Source: Sphingomonadales bacterium (GTDB lineage: Bacteria > Pseudomonadota > Alphaproteobacteria > Sphingomonadales > Sphingomonadaceae). From it: a stretch of 48,215 bases of DNA. Position numbers and translations under genes: made by a program. This document shows, one piece after another, positions 28,731-38,022 of the stretch (position 1 is the first letter of the stretch; each line of letters begins with the position of its first letter). A model generated the notes under the pieces. The model saw nothing but the letters and a program-made list of their open reading frames with translations, did not search any database and had not been told where the DNA came from. The stretch covers positions 1 to 48,215 of the forward strand of contig JAAURJ010000019.1 in assembly GCA_012032285.1 (NCBI GenBank), given 5' to 3'.

Positions 28731-30439
28731 TTACCCCTTCCGCTCGTCAGTCAAAACATATAAGCCGGGTGCATTCTCCATCGCCGGATTTTTCTTGCTG
28801 CCTGTGACCTTGGGCGCAGCCACTTTTTTTCCAGCACGTTTTTGCAACCATTCGGTCCAATAGGGCCACCAGCTTCCCGGCACCTCTTCCGCGCCCGCCA
28901 TCCATTCATCGACATCAGCGGGAGTCTGATTTTTCTTATGCTTGAAATATTTCGCCTTGGGGTTGCCCGGCGGATTTAATATCGCTTGCATATGCCCGGC
29001 CTGGCTTAAAATAAATTCGACATTTTTACTACCGACAGCTGTGTAGAACGATAACAGGCGCGCCACGGTGTGATATGGTCGGTGGTGCCGCCAAGGATGA
29101 ACAAATCGCTATCGACCTTTTTCAAATCGACCTTATGCCCGGCAATCTCGAACTCTCCGGGCTGTGCATAGGCATTGGCTTCAAACAGCTCAAGAAAATC
29201 CCCCATCAACGATGAGGACAGGTTGGTCGCATCGGCATTCCAATACAGAATATCGAAAGCGGGTGGATCATCCCCCATCAGATAATTGTTAATCACATAA
29301 TTCCAGATCAGGTCATTGGGACGCAGCCACGCAAAACCCCTTGCCAAGGAACTGCCCTCAATCACCCCTTTTTTTGAAGCGCGTTGCCGGGCGAGCGCGA
29401 TCCCATTCTCGGATACCATAGAGCTGGCTTCTGTATCACCTTGCTTAGGTTCCAATACGCAAACCATCATTGTCACCGCATTGACCCGTTTGTCCCCTTC
29501 AGATGCCATTTTGGACAATAGCACCGACATGGTCTGTCCGCCTGAACAGCCGCCCGATACATTGATCTTTTCGCTGCCGGTGATTTCGCAAACCACATCT
29601 ATCGCTTGACGGCAGCAATCAATATATTCTGCCATACCCCAAACGCCATGTTCCTCCTGCGGGTTACGCCAGCTGATGATGAAGGGCTGTATACCATTGT
29701 CTAATTGTAGCTTAATCACGCTTTTGTCTGGTGTCAGGTCGTTGATATACATTTTATTGATCTGCGGCGGGATAGTGAGCATCGGGATTTCATAGACCTT
29801 ATCCATAGTCGGCGAATATTGGATCAATTCCATCATGTCATTGCGGAACACCACCGATCCTTTTGATGTCGCAAGATTTTCGCCGATTTTGAACGGCTCC
29901 TTATTCACCTGACTGACCATGAAATCATTATTGACCATATCATTATAAGCGTTTTTCAACCCTTTGATGAGCGACAACCCGCCGCTGTCCACTAAGCGCT
30001 TCTGCGCGCTGGGATTGCCAATCAGGCTGTTGGTCGGGGCGAGTGCATCAATGATGATTTGCGAAATAAAATTGGCCCGGTCGCGTTCGAGCGCATCCAG
30101 TTCCAAATCTTCGATATAGCTTTTAATGCCTTTTTGTATGGCAAGATAATATTGCGCTCCTGCCTTGAAAAAAGGGTTAAATTGCCAAGCGGGATCCATG
30201 AAGCGTTTATCACGCCGGTCAGGGGCAAGATCGGACTGGCCAGTCATAATCTTGACCACATCCTCGTTGAAATCGGCAGTCGCCTTAAAAACCTTTTGCG
30301 GATTGCTCGCGGTTTCCCGCAGCAGCAGCGCAACCGCGCCGGCAAAATCCTCCCTTGCTATCCCGGCCAGCGGACCCAGCGCCATGGTCGCATCATTAGC
30401 AGCCTCGAACCCGCCGAACATATTCTTATTGTTAGCCAT
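28731..30439 (-). CDS. phaC: PHA synthase, class II-like (frameshifted)
   Basis: PhaC polymerises 3-hydroxyacyl-CoA into polyhydroxyalkanoate. The start at 30439 (MANNKN, AGGAGAG before it) is preferred over the frame's earlier start. Segments match the pseudomonad class II type: SLAPDRRDKRFMDPAW-like region, LAPTNSLIGNPSA, NDMVNNDFMVSQVN, FIISWRNPQEEHGVWGMAEY, the nucleophile Cys298 in VSGGCSGGQTMS, PNDLIWNYVINNYLMGD, FDILYWNADAT and TTDHITPWRACYRSTQL. After one missing base near 29045 the last frame gives VEFILSQAGHMQAILNPPGN with the catalytic His, and SWWPYWTEWLQKRAG. No phasin or PhaD is seen in the window. Confidence 0.92.
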
Positions 30440-30618
30440 ATCACTCTCCTCACCTCTTATGTCAGAATGCACAGACAAGTCTTGTTGGTCAATCGGCTTG
30501 TTCACGGTCACACTTGTTTTGTTCAGCGCCCCCTATTTGTTCCTAAACATTATGCTGATTTCGGGGCAAAGGCGAATCTGGCATAAGCCTGATGGGGCGA
30601 ACATGATTGGAGAAAACA

Positions 30619-31875
30619 ATGGGTACCACCGGCGCAACCAGCAATGTTCAAAATAGCAATAACCGGTCTATGCCGCCCGTCGGCAATGACAATGTTCGCA
30701 GTACCGATGCCCAAACCGCTCGCGGCCTGATTGATAGTGCCCGCAACGGTCGCACTGGTTTAGTCGATACACGCGCCTTGGCCTCCATGGTGGCCGATGC
30801 CGCCCGCACCAATCCCGCAGCAGCGAGCAGCGCCTATAGCGCAATCCGCAGCGAGCTTGCTACTCGCAATGTCGGCGACCTAAGCCGATTTGACCGGGAT
30901 TTCACAGCAGCTATTCAGCCCGGAACAGACACGAGCGCCGGACAAGGCATGGGCATTTATGCCGCAGGTTCGGTTGTTGCCAATGCGGGTGCGGAGAGAA
31001 TGGCACGCGGCCTTGAACAAACCGCCGCCGGTGCAAGGATATTAACCCAAAATCCAATTCTAACGGTCCGCTGGGAAGCGACAACCAGCGCTTGGACCAA
31101 TTTAGGTGGTTTGCACAGCGATTTGGCAAACCGGCTTCGCGCAGGCGGAGTTGAGGTTGCAACAACAATCCATGCCCCTCCTGCAGGCAGCGTTGCAAAA
31201 GGAACAGGCATTAGCGTCGGAAGCGCCAATAACACCAACGGCGCACTAGCGGAAAATATGGTAGCGCAAAATTATCGCAACCAAGGCTATACAGTGACAC
31301 AAGGTGCAAATAGGTTTGTAGGCGCCTCGCATCCCAATAATGTCGTACAAGGCGGCGCACGTGTAATCGACGTGGTAGCAGAGCGCCCCGGCGCCAATCC
31401 GCGTATGGCCGAAAGGATCGAAATTGAATCAAAAGTGGGCTTAACCCGCGATTCCGGACGGGCCGCACGCGAAGCTACTAATGACATAGCCCGCCTTGCC
31501 GATAACCGCACGGTGCGAGCATCCGGTGAAGCTTTGGAAGCGGGTGGCGAAGCTTTAAGCCGAAGTGGTAGGGCATTGCGCACATTGGGCCGGGTTGCAA
31601 AACCTGTTGGGATTGTAATGGATGGCCTCGAACTGCGTTCGGCATGGCAAGCCGATGGCGGACGTATCGGCGAAAATACAGGCCGTGCAGCATCTGGCAT
31701 CGTTGCCGGCGCCGGCGGTGCATGGGCTGGTGCTGCCACAGGAGCTGCAATCGGGTCGGTTGTGCCGGGTGTAGGCACTGTGATCGGCGGTGTTGTTGGC
31801 GGCGTCATTGGCGGCATTGCCGGCAGCGAGCTTGGCAAAGGTATTTTCAACACAGTCAGCAGCTGGTTTGGTTAA
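30619..31875 (+). CDS. Candidate nuclease toxin with glycine-zipper C-terminus
   Basis: I do not recognise a named family. The 418-residue product has an Asn/Ala-rich N-terminus and a repeat-like helical part (residues ~55-105: LASMVADAARTNPAAASSAY). A central module could be a PD-(D/E)XK nuclease: Glu212 in ALAENMVAQNYRNQGYTV, Asp251 in ARVIDVVAERP, and Glu270-x-Lys272 in RIEIESKVGLTRD. A small-residue membrane-like tail follows (GAATGAAIGSVVPGVGTVIG, then GGVVGG repeats, residues ~370-410). Such tails occur in secreted antibacterial effectors. There is no signal peptide. GGAG seven bases upstream supports the start at 30619. The next gene, 38 bases on, could be its immunity partner (inference). 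Confidence 0.6.
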   Translation: MGTTGATSNVQNSNNRSMPPVGNDNVRSTDAQTARGLIDSARNGRTGLVDTRALASMVADAARTNPAAASSAYSAIRSELATRNVGDLSRFDRDFTAAIQPGTDTSAGQGMGIYAAGSVVANAGAERMARGLEQTAAGARILTQNPILTVRWEATTSAWTNLGGLHSDLANRLRAGGVEVATTIHAPPAGSVAKGTGISVGSANNTNGALAENMVAQNYRNQGYTVTQGANRFVGASHPNNVVQGGARVIDVVAERPGANPRMAERIEIESKVGLTRDSGRAAREATNDIARLADNRTVRASGEALEAGGEALSRSGRALRTLGRVAKPVGIVMDGLELRSAWQADGGRIGENTGRAASGIVAGAGGAWAGAATGAAIGSVVPGVGTVIGGVVGGVIGGIAGSELGKGIFNTVSSWFG

Positions 31876-31913
31876 GACTAGCGCAATCACGCGACATGAT
31901 TTAGCAAATAGAT

Positions 31914-32603
31914 ATGAGTTGGCTTAAAAATCTGTTTGGCGGCAATGACGGCGATTTGCCCCCCGCACCGTCATTGCCGCCGCTCCACGAGCAGCTAAAA
32001 AGCTATCCCCCCAATATCCCGCCCTTTGCCTGTGCCCAGTCAGCCCTGACCCCGGCAAAACAAGATGCCAATCTCGTCCATTTGCTGGATAGCAGGGAGG
32101 AACGGCTCACGCTCATTACCGGTCTGCTCAAACAGAATGGCGTCGATGTAATGGCTATGCTTGACGCTTCTGCGCCTATTGATGCTATTGTTAATGTCAC
32201 CGGAAGGATCGACGATTGGCTGAAAGAGCAAAGCGGATCATTGGCCATGATATTGCCGCCTGTACAAGGGACCGAAGTTTTCACTCTGTATCAAAAAAGC
32301 GACCGCGCAGGGGATGATATTGTTTTCACCCTTGCCGCCGACCTCGCTTTACTCGAAGGGGAAGCGCTGCGGCTACGCGATCCGCGTTTTTCGTGGCAGG
32401 TCAATCGCGCCAAGCATCTGACCCGCACTTTCCATGCCAAGCGCCCATGCCTTATCCGCCCGGCCGAACAGGACGAGGATAAGGACCATATTTTGGATTT
32501 TGACTTTGCGGTGGTCGACATATTGTATGATCGGATCAGCGGGCGACCTGCCCTTCGCCATTATGGCAAAATATTGCACAATATAATCACATTTGGCCGA
32601 TAA
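31914..32603 (+). CDS. Unknown protein, possible immunity partner of the preceding gene
   Basis: The 229-residue product matches no family I recognise. It begins MSWLKNLFGGNDGD, with a Pro-rich stretch (PPAPSLPPLHEQ and YPPNIPPFAC), then a helical/mixed domain and an acidic end (EQDEDKDHILDFDFAVVDIL). There is no signal peptide or membrane segment, so it should be cytoplasmic. It follows the candidate toxin in the same direction with a 38-base gap. Size, position and acidity fit an immunity protein, but this is inference only. A C-terminal segment HYGKILHNIITFGR ends the protein before lepA. Confidence 0.55.
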   Translation: MSWLKNLFGGNDGDLPPAPSLPPLHEQLKSYPPNIPPFACAQSALTPAKQDANLVHLLDSREERLTLITGLLKQNGVDVMAMLDASAPIDAIVNVTGRIDDWLKEQSGSLAMILPPVQGTEVFTLYQKSDRAGDDIVFTLAADLALLEGEALRLRDPRFSWQVNRAKHLTRTFHAKRPCLIRPAEQDEDKDHILDFDFAVVDILYDRISGRPALRHYGKILHNIITFGR

Positions 32604-32679
32604 AGCAGAAGCGCACCAATAGCCGCCTATAGGCGTTTTTCTCTTTTGCGTTTCTACATCTGCTGATAAAGGCGCGGCC

Positions 32680-34488
32680 ATGTCTACTCCCCTTTCCCTT
32701 ATCCGTAATTTTTCCATCATCGCGCATATCGACCATGGTAAATCCACACTCGCCGACCGTTTGATTCAGGTGACGGGCGGCCTGACCGAGCGCGAAATGC
32801 GTGAACAGGTGCTCGACAATATGGATATTGAAAAAGAGCGCGGTATAACGATCAAGGCGCAAACGGTGCGGCTCAACTACACGGCCAAGGACGGCGAAAC
32901 CTATGAGCTGAACCTTATGGACACGCCGGGTCATGTCGATTTCGCTTATGAAGTATCGCGCAGCCTGGCCGCTTGCGAAGGGGCGCTGCTGGTCGTGGAT
33001 GCAGCGCAGGGTGTGGAGGCGCAAACGCTGGCCAATGTTTATCAGTCTATCGAACATGACCATGAAATTGTCCCGGTGCTTAACAAAATCGACTTGCCCG
33101 CCGCTGATGTTGACAAGGTAAAGATCGAGATTGAAGATATTATCGGCCTGCCCGCTGATGACGCGGTATTGACCAGCGCGAAATCGGGCATTGGTATTGA
33201 GGAGGTTCTGGAGGCTGTCGTTACCCGCATTCCTCCGCCGCAGGGCGACCGGGACGCGCCGCTCAAAGCCATGCTGATCGATAGCTGGTATGATCCCTAT
33301 CTGGGCGTTGTCATCCTTGTCCGCGTGGTGGCCGGCACGCTGAAAAAAGGGCAGCGGATAAAGTTCATGGCACAGGGGACAGAACATCTGATCGACCGGG
33401 TTGGATGTATGCGGCCCAAGATCGAGCAGTTGGAGGAGCTGGCTGCCGGTGAAATCGGATTTATAACGGCACAGATAAAAGAGGTTAGCCAAACCGCCGT
33501 GGGCGACACAATCACCACGGTTAAAAATGGCGCAACTGATCCCCTGCCCGGATTTAAGGAGGTGCAATCGGTTGTGTTTTGCGGGCTGTTCCCCGTTGAT
33601 GCCGCCGATTTTGAAAAGCTGCGTGAAAGCATTTCCAAATTGCGCTTAAACGATGCCAGCTTTACCTTTGAAATGGAAACCAGCGCTGCATTGGGACAGG
33701 GTTTTCGTTGCGGCTTTTTGGGTCTTTTGCATCTGGAGATCATTCAGGAGCGGCTGACCCGCGAATATGATCTGGACCTGATCACCACTGCGCCATCTGT
33801 GGTGTATAAGGTGGTGATGACAAATGGCGATGAAAATTTCCTGCACAACCCCGCCGATATGCCCGATATTGTTAAGGTTAAGGCCATGGAGGAACCATGG
33901 ATCCAAGCGGTTATCTATTGCCCCGACGAATATCTGGGCGGTATATTGAAACTATGCCAGGATCGGCGCGGGATTCAGAAAAACCTGACCTATGTCGGCG
34001 ACAGGGCACAGGTGACTTATGAGCTGCCACTTAATGAAGTGGTGTTTGACTTTTACGACCGCTTGAAAAGCATCTCGCGCGGCTACGCCAGCTTTGACTA
34101 TGAACAAATCGGCCTGCGCCCCGGTGATCTGGTGAAGATGAACATCATGGTCAATGGCGAACCTGTCGATGCGTTATCTATGATCGTCCACCGTGAAGCG
34201 GCTGAAAGCCGGGGGCGCCATATGTGTGAGCGTTTGAAAGATTTGATCCCGCGCCATTTATTCAAAATCCCCATTCAAGCGGCCATTGGCGGTAAGGTAA
34301 TTGCCCGCGAAACGATCAACGCCATGCGCAAGGATGTGACCGCCAAATGCTATGGCGGCGACATCAGCCGAAAGAAAAAGCTTTTGGAAAAGCAGAAAAA
34401 AGGCAAGGCCAAGATGCGCGAATATGGAAGTGTCAGCATCCCGCAAGAAGCCTTCATCGCTGCGTTGCGCATGGGAGATGAGGGGTAA
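32680..34488 (+). CDS. lepA: Elongation factor 4 (LepA)
   Basis: LepA is a translational GTPase that acts on stalled or assembling ribosomes. At 602 residues it is full length. The GTPase motifs are [15 protein letters not shown] (G1), ERGITIKAQ (G2), [11 protein letters not shown] (G3), [10 protein letters not shown] (G4) and TSAKSGIG (G5). The LepA-specific C-terminal domain has [40 protein letters not shown] and [19 protein letters not shown]. It is intact, in contrast to many genes here. It is convergent with the KAS III gene; the stops are about ten bases apart. Confidence 0.98.
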   Translation: MSTPLSLIRNFSIIAHIDHGKSTLADRLIQVTGGLTEREMREQVLDNMDIEKERGITIKAQTVRLNYTAKDGETYELNLMDTPGHVDFAYEVSRSLAACEGALLVVDAAQGVEAQTLANVYQSIEHDHEIVPVLNKIDLPAADVDKVKIEIEDIIGLPADDAVLTSAKSGIGIEEVLEAVVTRIPPPQGDRDAPLKAMLIDSWYDPYLGVVILVRVVAGTLKKGQRIKFMAQGTEHLIDRVGCMRPKIEQLEELAAGEIGFITAQIKEVSQTAVGDTITTVKNGATDPLPGFKEVQSVVFCGLFPVDAADFEKLRESISKLRLNDASFTFEMETSAALGQGFRCGFLGLLHLEIIQERLTREYDLDLITTAPSVVYKVVMTNGDENFLHNPADMPDIVKVKAMEEPWIQAVIYCPDEYLGGILKLCQDRRGIQKNLTYVGDRAQVTYELPLNEVVFDFYDRLKSISRGYASFDYEQIGLRPGDLVKMNIMVNGEPVDALSMIVHREAAESRGRHMCERLKDLIPRHLFKIPIQAAIGGKVIARETINAMRKDVTAKCYGGDISRKKKLLEKQKKGKAKMREYGSVSIPQEAFIAALRMGDEG

Positions 34489-34498
34489 TGGCTGCTGC

Positions 34499-35623
34499 TC
34501 AACCCGTCTTGCGAACAAACACCGTTCCGGCCGAATAACCCGCGCCAAAGGAGCAAATCAGTCCGGTATCGCCTTCGGACAAATCCTCGCTATTCAAATG
34601 GAAGGCGATGATTGATCCGGCGCTTGATGTATTGCCATAGACATCAAGCACTGTTGGGCTTTCGTCTGCACTCGCCTCATGCCCCAAAACGCGCTGCGCG
34701 ATAAGGCGGTTCATACCCGAATTGGCTTGATGCAGCCAAAGACGGCGCAGGTTCGTGCCCAACAGACCAATGGCACCGGCATGATCGACAATCATTTCGG
34801 CGACCATTGGAACCACTTCTTTAAACACCTTGCGCCCTTCCTGAATAAAAAGCTTGTCGGATTTTGGTCCATCCTGATCCACTCCGCCATGGGCGCGGTT
34901 CAAGAAACCGAAATTATTACGGATATTGTTACTGAACTGGGTTTTCAGCCTTGTGCCCAATATTTCCCAATGCTTAGCCGGGGCAACATCCTTTGCTTCC
35001 ACCAATATCGCGGTTGCAACGTCACCAAAGATGAAGTGGCTGTCGCGGTCGCGCCAGTTCAAATGACCGCTGGTGATTTCGGGATTCACCACCAGCACTG
35101 ATCGCGCATTGCCGCTTCGGATATAGTCTGCGGCGGTTTGAATACCAAATGTCGCCGAAGAGCAAGCGACATTCAGATCAAAGGCAAAACCATGTTGCAT
35201 ACCCAGTTCCATTTGTATCTCGATGGCCATGGCAGGATAGGCGCGCTGCAAATTGGACGCTGCACATAATATCGCATCCACATCCTTTATATCCCGGCCC
35301 GCCCGTGCCAGCGCATCCCTGCACGCGGCAACACCAATTTCAGCCATGACTGAAATCTGATCATTTGGCCGATCTTCGATACGCGGACACATGACATTGG
35401 GATCGAGTATATTGGCCTTGTCAATAACATGGCGCGATTTGATGCCGCTTGCTTTCTCGATAAAGTCAACAGAGCTATGCGTTAACGGATCTGCATCTGG
35501 ATGAGCAGCGTTATACAGGTCAGCATAGGCATTATAACTCGCCACCAATTCGGCATTGCTGATGCTTTCAGGCGGCGTGTAAAGGCCCGTGGAGGATATA
35601 ACCGGAATAGCTGAATTGGACAT
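34499..35623 (-). CDS. Beta-ketoacyl-ACP synthase III-like protein
   Basis: The 374-residue thiolase-fold protein is of the FabH type. The Cys-His-Asn triad is visible: Cys in FDLNVACSSATFGIQTAAD, His in LRRLWLHQANSGMNRLIAQR and Asn in LDVYGNTSSAGSIIAFHL. The first half has GIKSRHVIDKANILDP and DVDAILCAASNLQRAYPAMA. It is longer than the usual ~320-residue FabH, so it may use a special primer or belong to a specialised lipid. I chose the ATG at 35623 over an upstream start at 35656. It is divergent from a lysophospholipid acyltransferase-like gene, which hints at a lipid role. Confidence 0.87.
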   Translation of the reverse strand: MSNSAIPVISSTGLYTPPESISNAELVASYNAYADLYNAAHPDADPLTHSSVDFIEKASGIKSRHVIDKANILDPNVMCPRIEDRPNDQISVMAEIGVAACRDALARAGRDIKDVDAILCAASNLQRAYPAMAIEIQMELGMQHGFAFDLNVACSSATFGIQTAADYIRSGNARSVLVVNPEITSGHLNWRDRDSHFIFGDVATAILVEAKDVAPAKHWEILGTRLKTQFSNNIRNNFGFLNRAHGGVDQDGPKSDKLFIQEGRKVFKEVVPMVAEMIVDHAGAIGLLGTNLRRLWLHQANSGMNRLIAQRVLGHEASADESPTVLDVYGNTSSAGSIIAFHLNSEDLSEGDTGLICSFGAGYSAGTVFVRKTG

Positions 35624-35743
35624 TATGTTCCTGTATTTTGATTTGCTTGATAACATCGATTAACGCTAGGGCTGTTAAGTGACAAGTTATTTGCAAGAGC
35701 GGTCAGCGCTGCTAAATATGTCTGAGAGAGGATTACCCAGATC

Positions 35744-36349
35744 ATGCCGGTTGCCAACCGCAAACCAAGCCTGTTGTCGCGTATATTAAGACGGGCCATT
35801 TACGGGATTTACAAACGCAATGGTTGGACAGCAACCGGAACGGTGCCGGAGCCGCGCAAATTTGTTCTGGTAGCGGCCCCGCATACCAGCAATTGGGACT
35901 TTATCTATTTCATAGGCCTGACCGAAGACTTAGGTATTATGCCGCATTTCATGGCCAAAGATAGCTTGTTCAAATGGCCCGTTCGTAACTTCCTATTTGA
36001 TATGGGCGGCGTTTCGATCGACCGGAAAAGCCCGCAAAATTATGTGCAGCAAATGGCAGACGAATTTGCAAAACGCGACGAATTCATGCTGACCATCGCA
36101 CCAGAAGGCAGCCGCAGCAACAGCACAAAGTGGAAAACTGGCTTTTACCAGATCGCTCTTGCTGCCAAAGTGCCTTTTGTCATTGGCATGATGGACTATG
36201 AGAAAAAAACTGGCGGCCTTGGCCCAGCCATATATCCAACCGGCGATTATGAAGCAGATATGGCGAAGGTAATTGAATTTTACCGGAATATCGTCCCGCG
36301 CCACCCCGAACGTGCGGTCAAGAGCATTACGGGCAAAGAAGGGCTGTGA
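35744..36349 (+). CDS. 1-acylglycerol-3-phosphate acyltransferase-like protein
   Basis: The 201-residue protein is of the PlsC type. Motif I is APHTSNWDFIYFIG (H-x4-D), motif II lies around KDSLFKWPVRNFLFDMGG, and motif III is FMLTIAPEGSRSNSTKWKTG. Motif IV is around KVPFVIGMMDYEKKTGGLGP. It is shorter than E. coli PlsC and resembles small acyltransferase-like proteins in alphaproteobacteria. It should acylate a lipid or a lysophospholipid at the inner membrane. Its stop overlaps the next gene's start by four bases, which suggests an operon with DUF1295. Confidence 0.85.
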   Translation: MPVANRKPSLLSRILRRAIYGIYKRNGWTATGTVPEPRKFVLVAAPHTSNWDFIYFIGLTEDLGIMPHFMAKDSLFKWPVRNFLFDMGGVSIDRKSPQNYVQQMADEFAKRDEFMLTIAPEGSRSNSTKWKTGFYQIALAAKVPFVIGMMDYEKKTGGLGPAIYPTGDYEADMAKVIEFYRNIVPRHPERAVKSITGKEGL

Positions 36350-37152
36350 TTGATATGACCGCTATGCTGCTATCGGTGAATTTCGCGATATTGCTGGTGA
36401 TGATATTGATCCTTTGGGCGGTATCGGTGCGAATCCGGGATGTATCCTTTATCGATGCCTTTTGGGCCTTTGGCATGGTGATCTTGGCATGGGCCAGTTG
36501 GCTTCATGCCGGCAGCTCACCTCGCGGTAACCTATTGTTGGCACTGACCAGCCTTTGGGGCCTGCGCCTTTCGGTGCATCTCTTCGTCCGCTGGCGCAAA
36601 GAAGGGGAAGATGCGCGTTACAAGAAAATCCTTGGCCATGCGATGGAAAAGCGCGGATGGAGCTGGCCATTTGCGGCTTTGGTCATGGCTTGGCTGATGC
36701 AAATGCCGCTGCTGTTTATCACCAGCCTGCCCGCGCAAATGGGCATTATCATCAGCCATGATGATCCGGGTCTTGGACTGCTTGCATGGATTGGTGCGGT
36801 TATTGCGATTATCGGTATCGCCTTTGAAACCATCGGCGATGCACAGTTAAAAGCGTTTAAGGCTAACCCAGCGAATAAGGGCAAGGTGCTGAACACCGGT
36901 CTTTGGCGCTATACCCGCCATCCCAATTATTTCGGTGATTTTACCACATGGTGGGGCCTATGGCTGATAGCAGCGGACAGCGGGCTTTCCGCTGCGTTTG
37001 CAACCATAATAGGCCCTCTATTCCTCAGCTTCACCTTGATGAAATGGTCGGGCGGCCCGTTGTTGGAACGCGGGATGCGCAAAACCCGTCCGGAATATGA
37101 CGATTATATCAAGCGCACATCGGGCTTCTTCCCTTGGCCGCCCAGAAAATAA
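36346..37152 (+). CDS. DUF1295 membrane protein (steroid 5-alpha-reductase-like C-terminus)
   Basis: The 268-residue protein has about six membrane helices. Its family segments are RIRDVSFIDAFWAFGMVILA, LWGLRLSVHLFVRWRKEGED, ARYKKILG, and the C-terminal NTGLWRYTRHPNYFGDFTTW followed by RKTRPEYDDYIKRTSGFFPW. The last motifs are shared with isoprenylcysteine methyltransferase and steroid reductase-type enzymes, where they bind a cofactor. The substrate of DUF1295 proteins is unknown. Overlap with the acyltransferase gene suggests a lipid-modifying role. Confidence 0.87.
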   Translation: MIDMTAMLLSVNFAILLVMILILWAVSVRIRDVSFIDAFWAFGMVILAWASWLHAGSSPRGNLLLALTSLWGLRLSVHLFVRWRKEGEDARYKKILGHAMEKRGWSWPFAALVMAWLMQMPLLFITSLPAQMGIIISHDDPGLGLLAWIGAVIAIIGIAFETIGDAQLKAFKANPANKGKVLNTGLWRYTRHPNYFGDFTTWWGLWLIAADSGLSAAFATIIGPLFLSFTLMKWSGGPLLERGMRKTRPEYDDYIKRTSGFFPWPPRK

Positions 37153-37221
37153 GCGTTGTTTGCCTGTAACCTTTTACCATACCGGAACGAAGCACCAAGC
37201 AAAACAAATGGGAGAATATAG

Positions 37222-37647
37222 ATGAAAGCCGCCAGCCTTTTGTTCCTGCGCATTTCAACCGGATCGCTCATTGTCATTTGGGGCCTGATTAAAATTATGA
37301 GTCCCAGTTCCGCCATCGGCGTATCCAACAAATATTATGGCGGCCTTGTCTCGGCTGAAATGATCCAGACGCCATGGGGCATATTACAGGTCGCCATCGG
37401 CCTATTGACTCTATTGGGTCTATTTCGCCGCTTCATATATCCGGCGCAGGCGCTGATATTATGTTTAGGAGCGCTTGCCATATGGAAATATCTGCTCGAT
37501 CCCTTTGGCCTGTACCTATTGACCGAAGAGACCCGCAATATCCTGTTTTTCCCATCGCTTGGCATGGCGGCGGCGACGCTTGTGATCTGGGCATTCCGCG
37601 ATGAAGACCGGCTGTCGCTCGATACCGCGTTAAGGCGTGGGCGGTGA
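37222..37647 (+). CDS. Small four-helix membrane protein, DoxX-like
   Basis: The 141-residue protein has four hydrophobic segments (LLFLRISTGSLIVIWGLIKI, then VAIGLLTLLGLF, PAQALILCLGALAIW and LGMAAATLVIWAF). The pattern, with R near the end of helix 1 and the short loops, resembles the DoxX/DoxD-like group, but no catalytic residue identifies it. A Shine-Dalgarno GGGAG precedes the ATG. The function is unknown. Confidence 0.65.
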   Translation: MKAASLLFLRISTGSLIVIWGLIKIMSPSSAIGVSNKYYGGLVSAEMIQTPWGILQVAIGLLTLLGLFRRFIYPAQALILCLGALAIWKYLLDPFGLYLLTEETRNILFFPSLGMAAATLVIWAFRDEDRLSLDTALRRGR

Positions 37648-37726
37648 CAGGCGGCAGGGTTTAACCTGCCTATGATCGCCGTCACATTTGGGATATAAGG
37701 TCGCTTCTCGAAGAGGAGAAAAGGCG

Positions 37727-37918
37727 ATGATACATTATGATGATCATGATGAGTTAACCGAAGACGAAGCCAGCGGCGGCACCAAAAATCACGGTGTCCG
37801 CTATGTGCTGGTGATATCCTTATTGCTGGCGATTGTGATATTATCCGCCAGCTGGATGGGATTTGCCCTTTATGGCACGCCCCCTGATCCCGGTATTTCG
37901 GTAACGACAGGAAAATAG
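37727..37918 (+). CDS. Small single-pass membrane protein
   Basis: The 63-residue product begins MIHYDDHDELTEDEASGGTK, an acidic cytoplasmic head. It has one membrane helix (YVLVISLLLAIVILSASWMG) and a short tail. GAAGAGGAGAAAAGG just upstream is a strong ribosome site, which selects the start at 37727. I do not know the family. It could be a small envelope accessory protein. Confidence 0.6.
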   Translation: MIHYDDHDELTEDEASGGTKNHGVRYVLVISLLLAIVILSASWMGFALYGTPPDPGISVTTGK

Positions 37919-38022
37919 CCGCGATCACCACGTCGCGTCTTCCATCCGTTTGAACATCGGTTACGGATAAGGCGTGGCATAGACAATATGGCATTGATAG
38001 CGCACAAGAAAATAGGAGAGTT

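Noticed and set aside
32587-33567. Minus-strand open frame of 326 codons
   Set aside because: It lies wholly opposite lepA, which is full length and unmistakable; the product has no family features.
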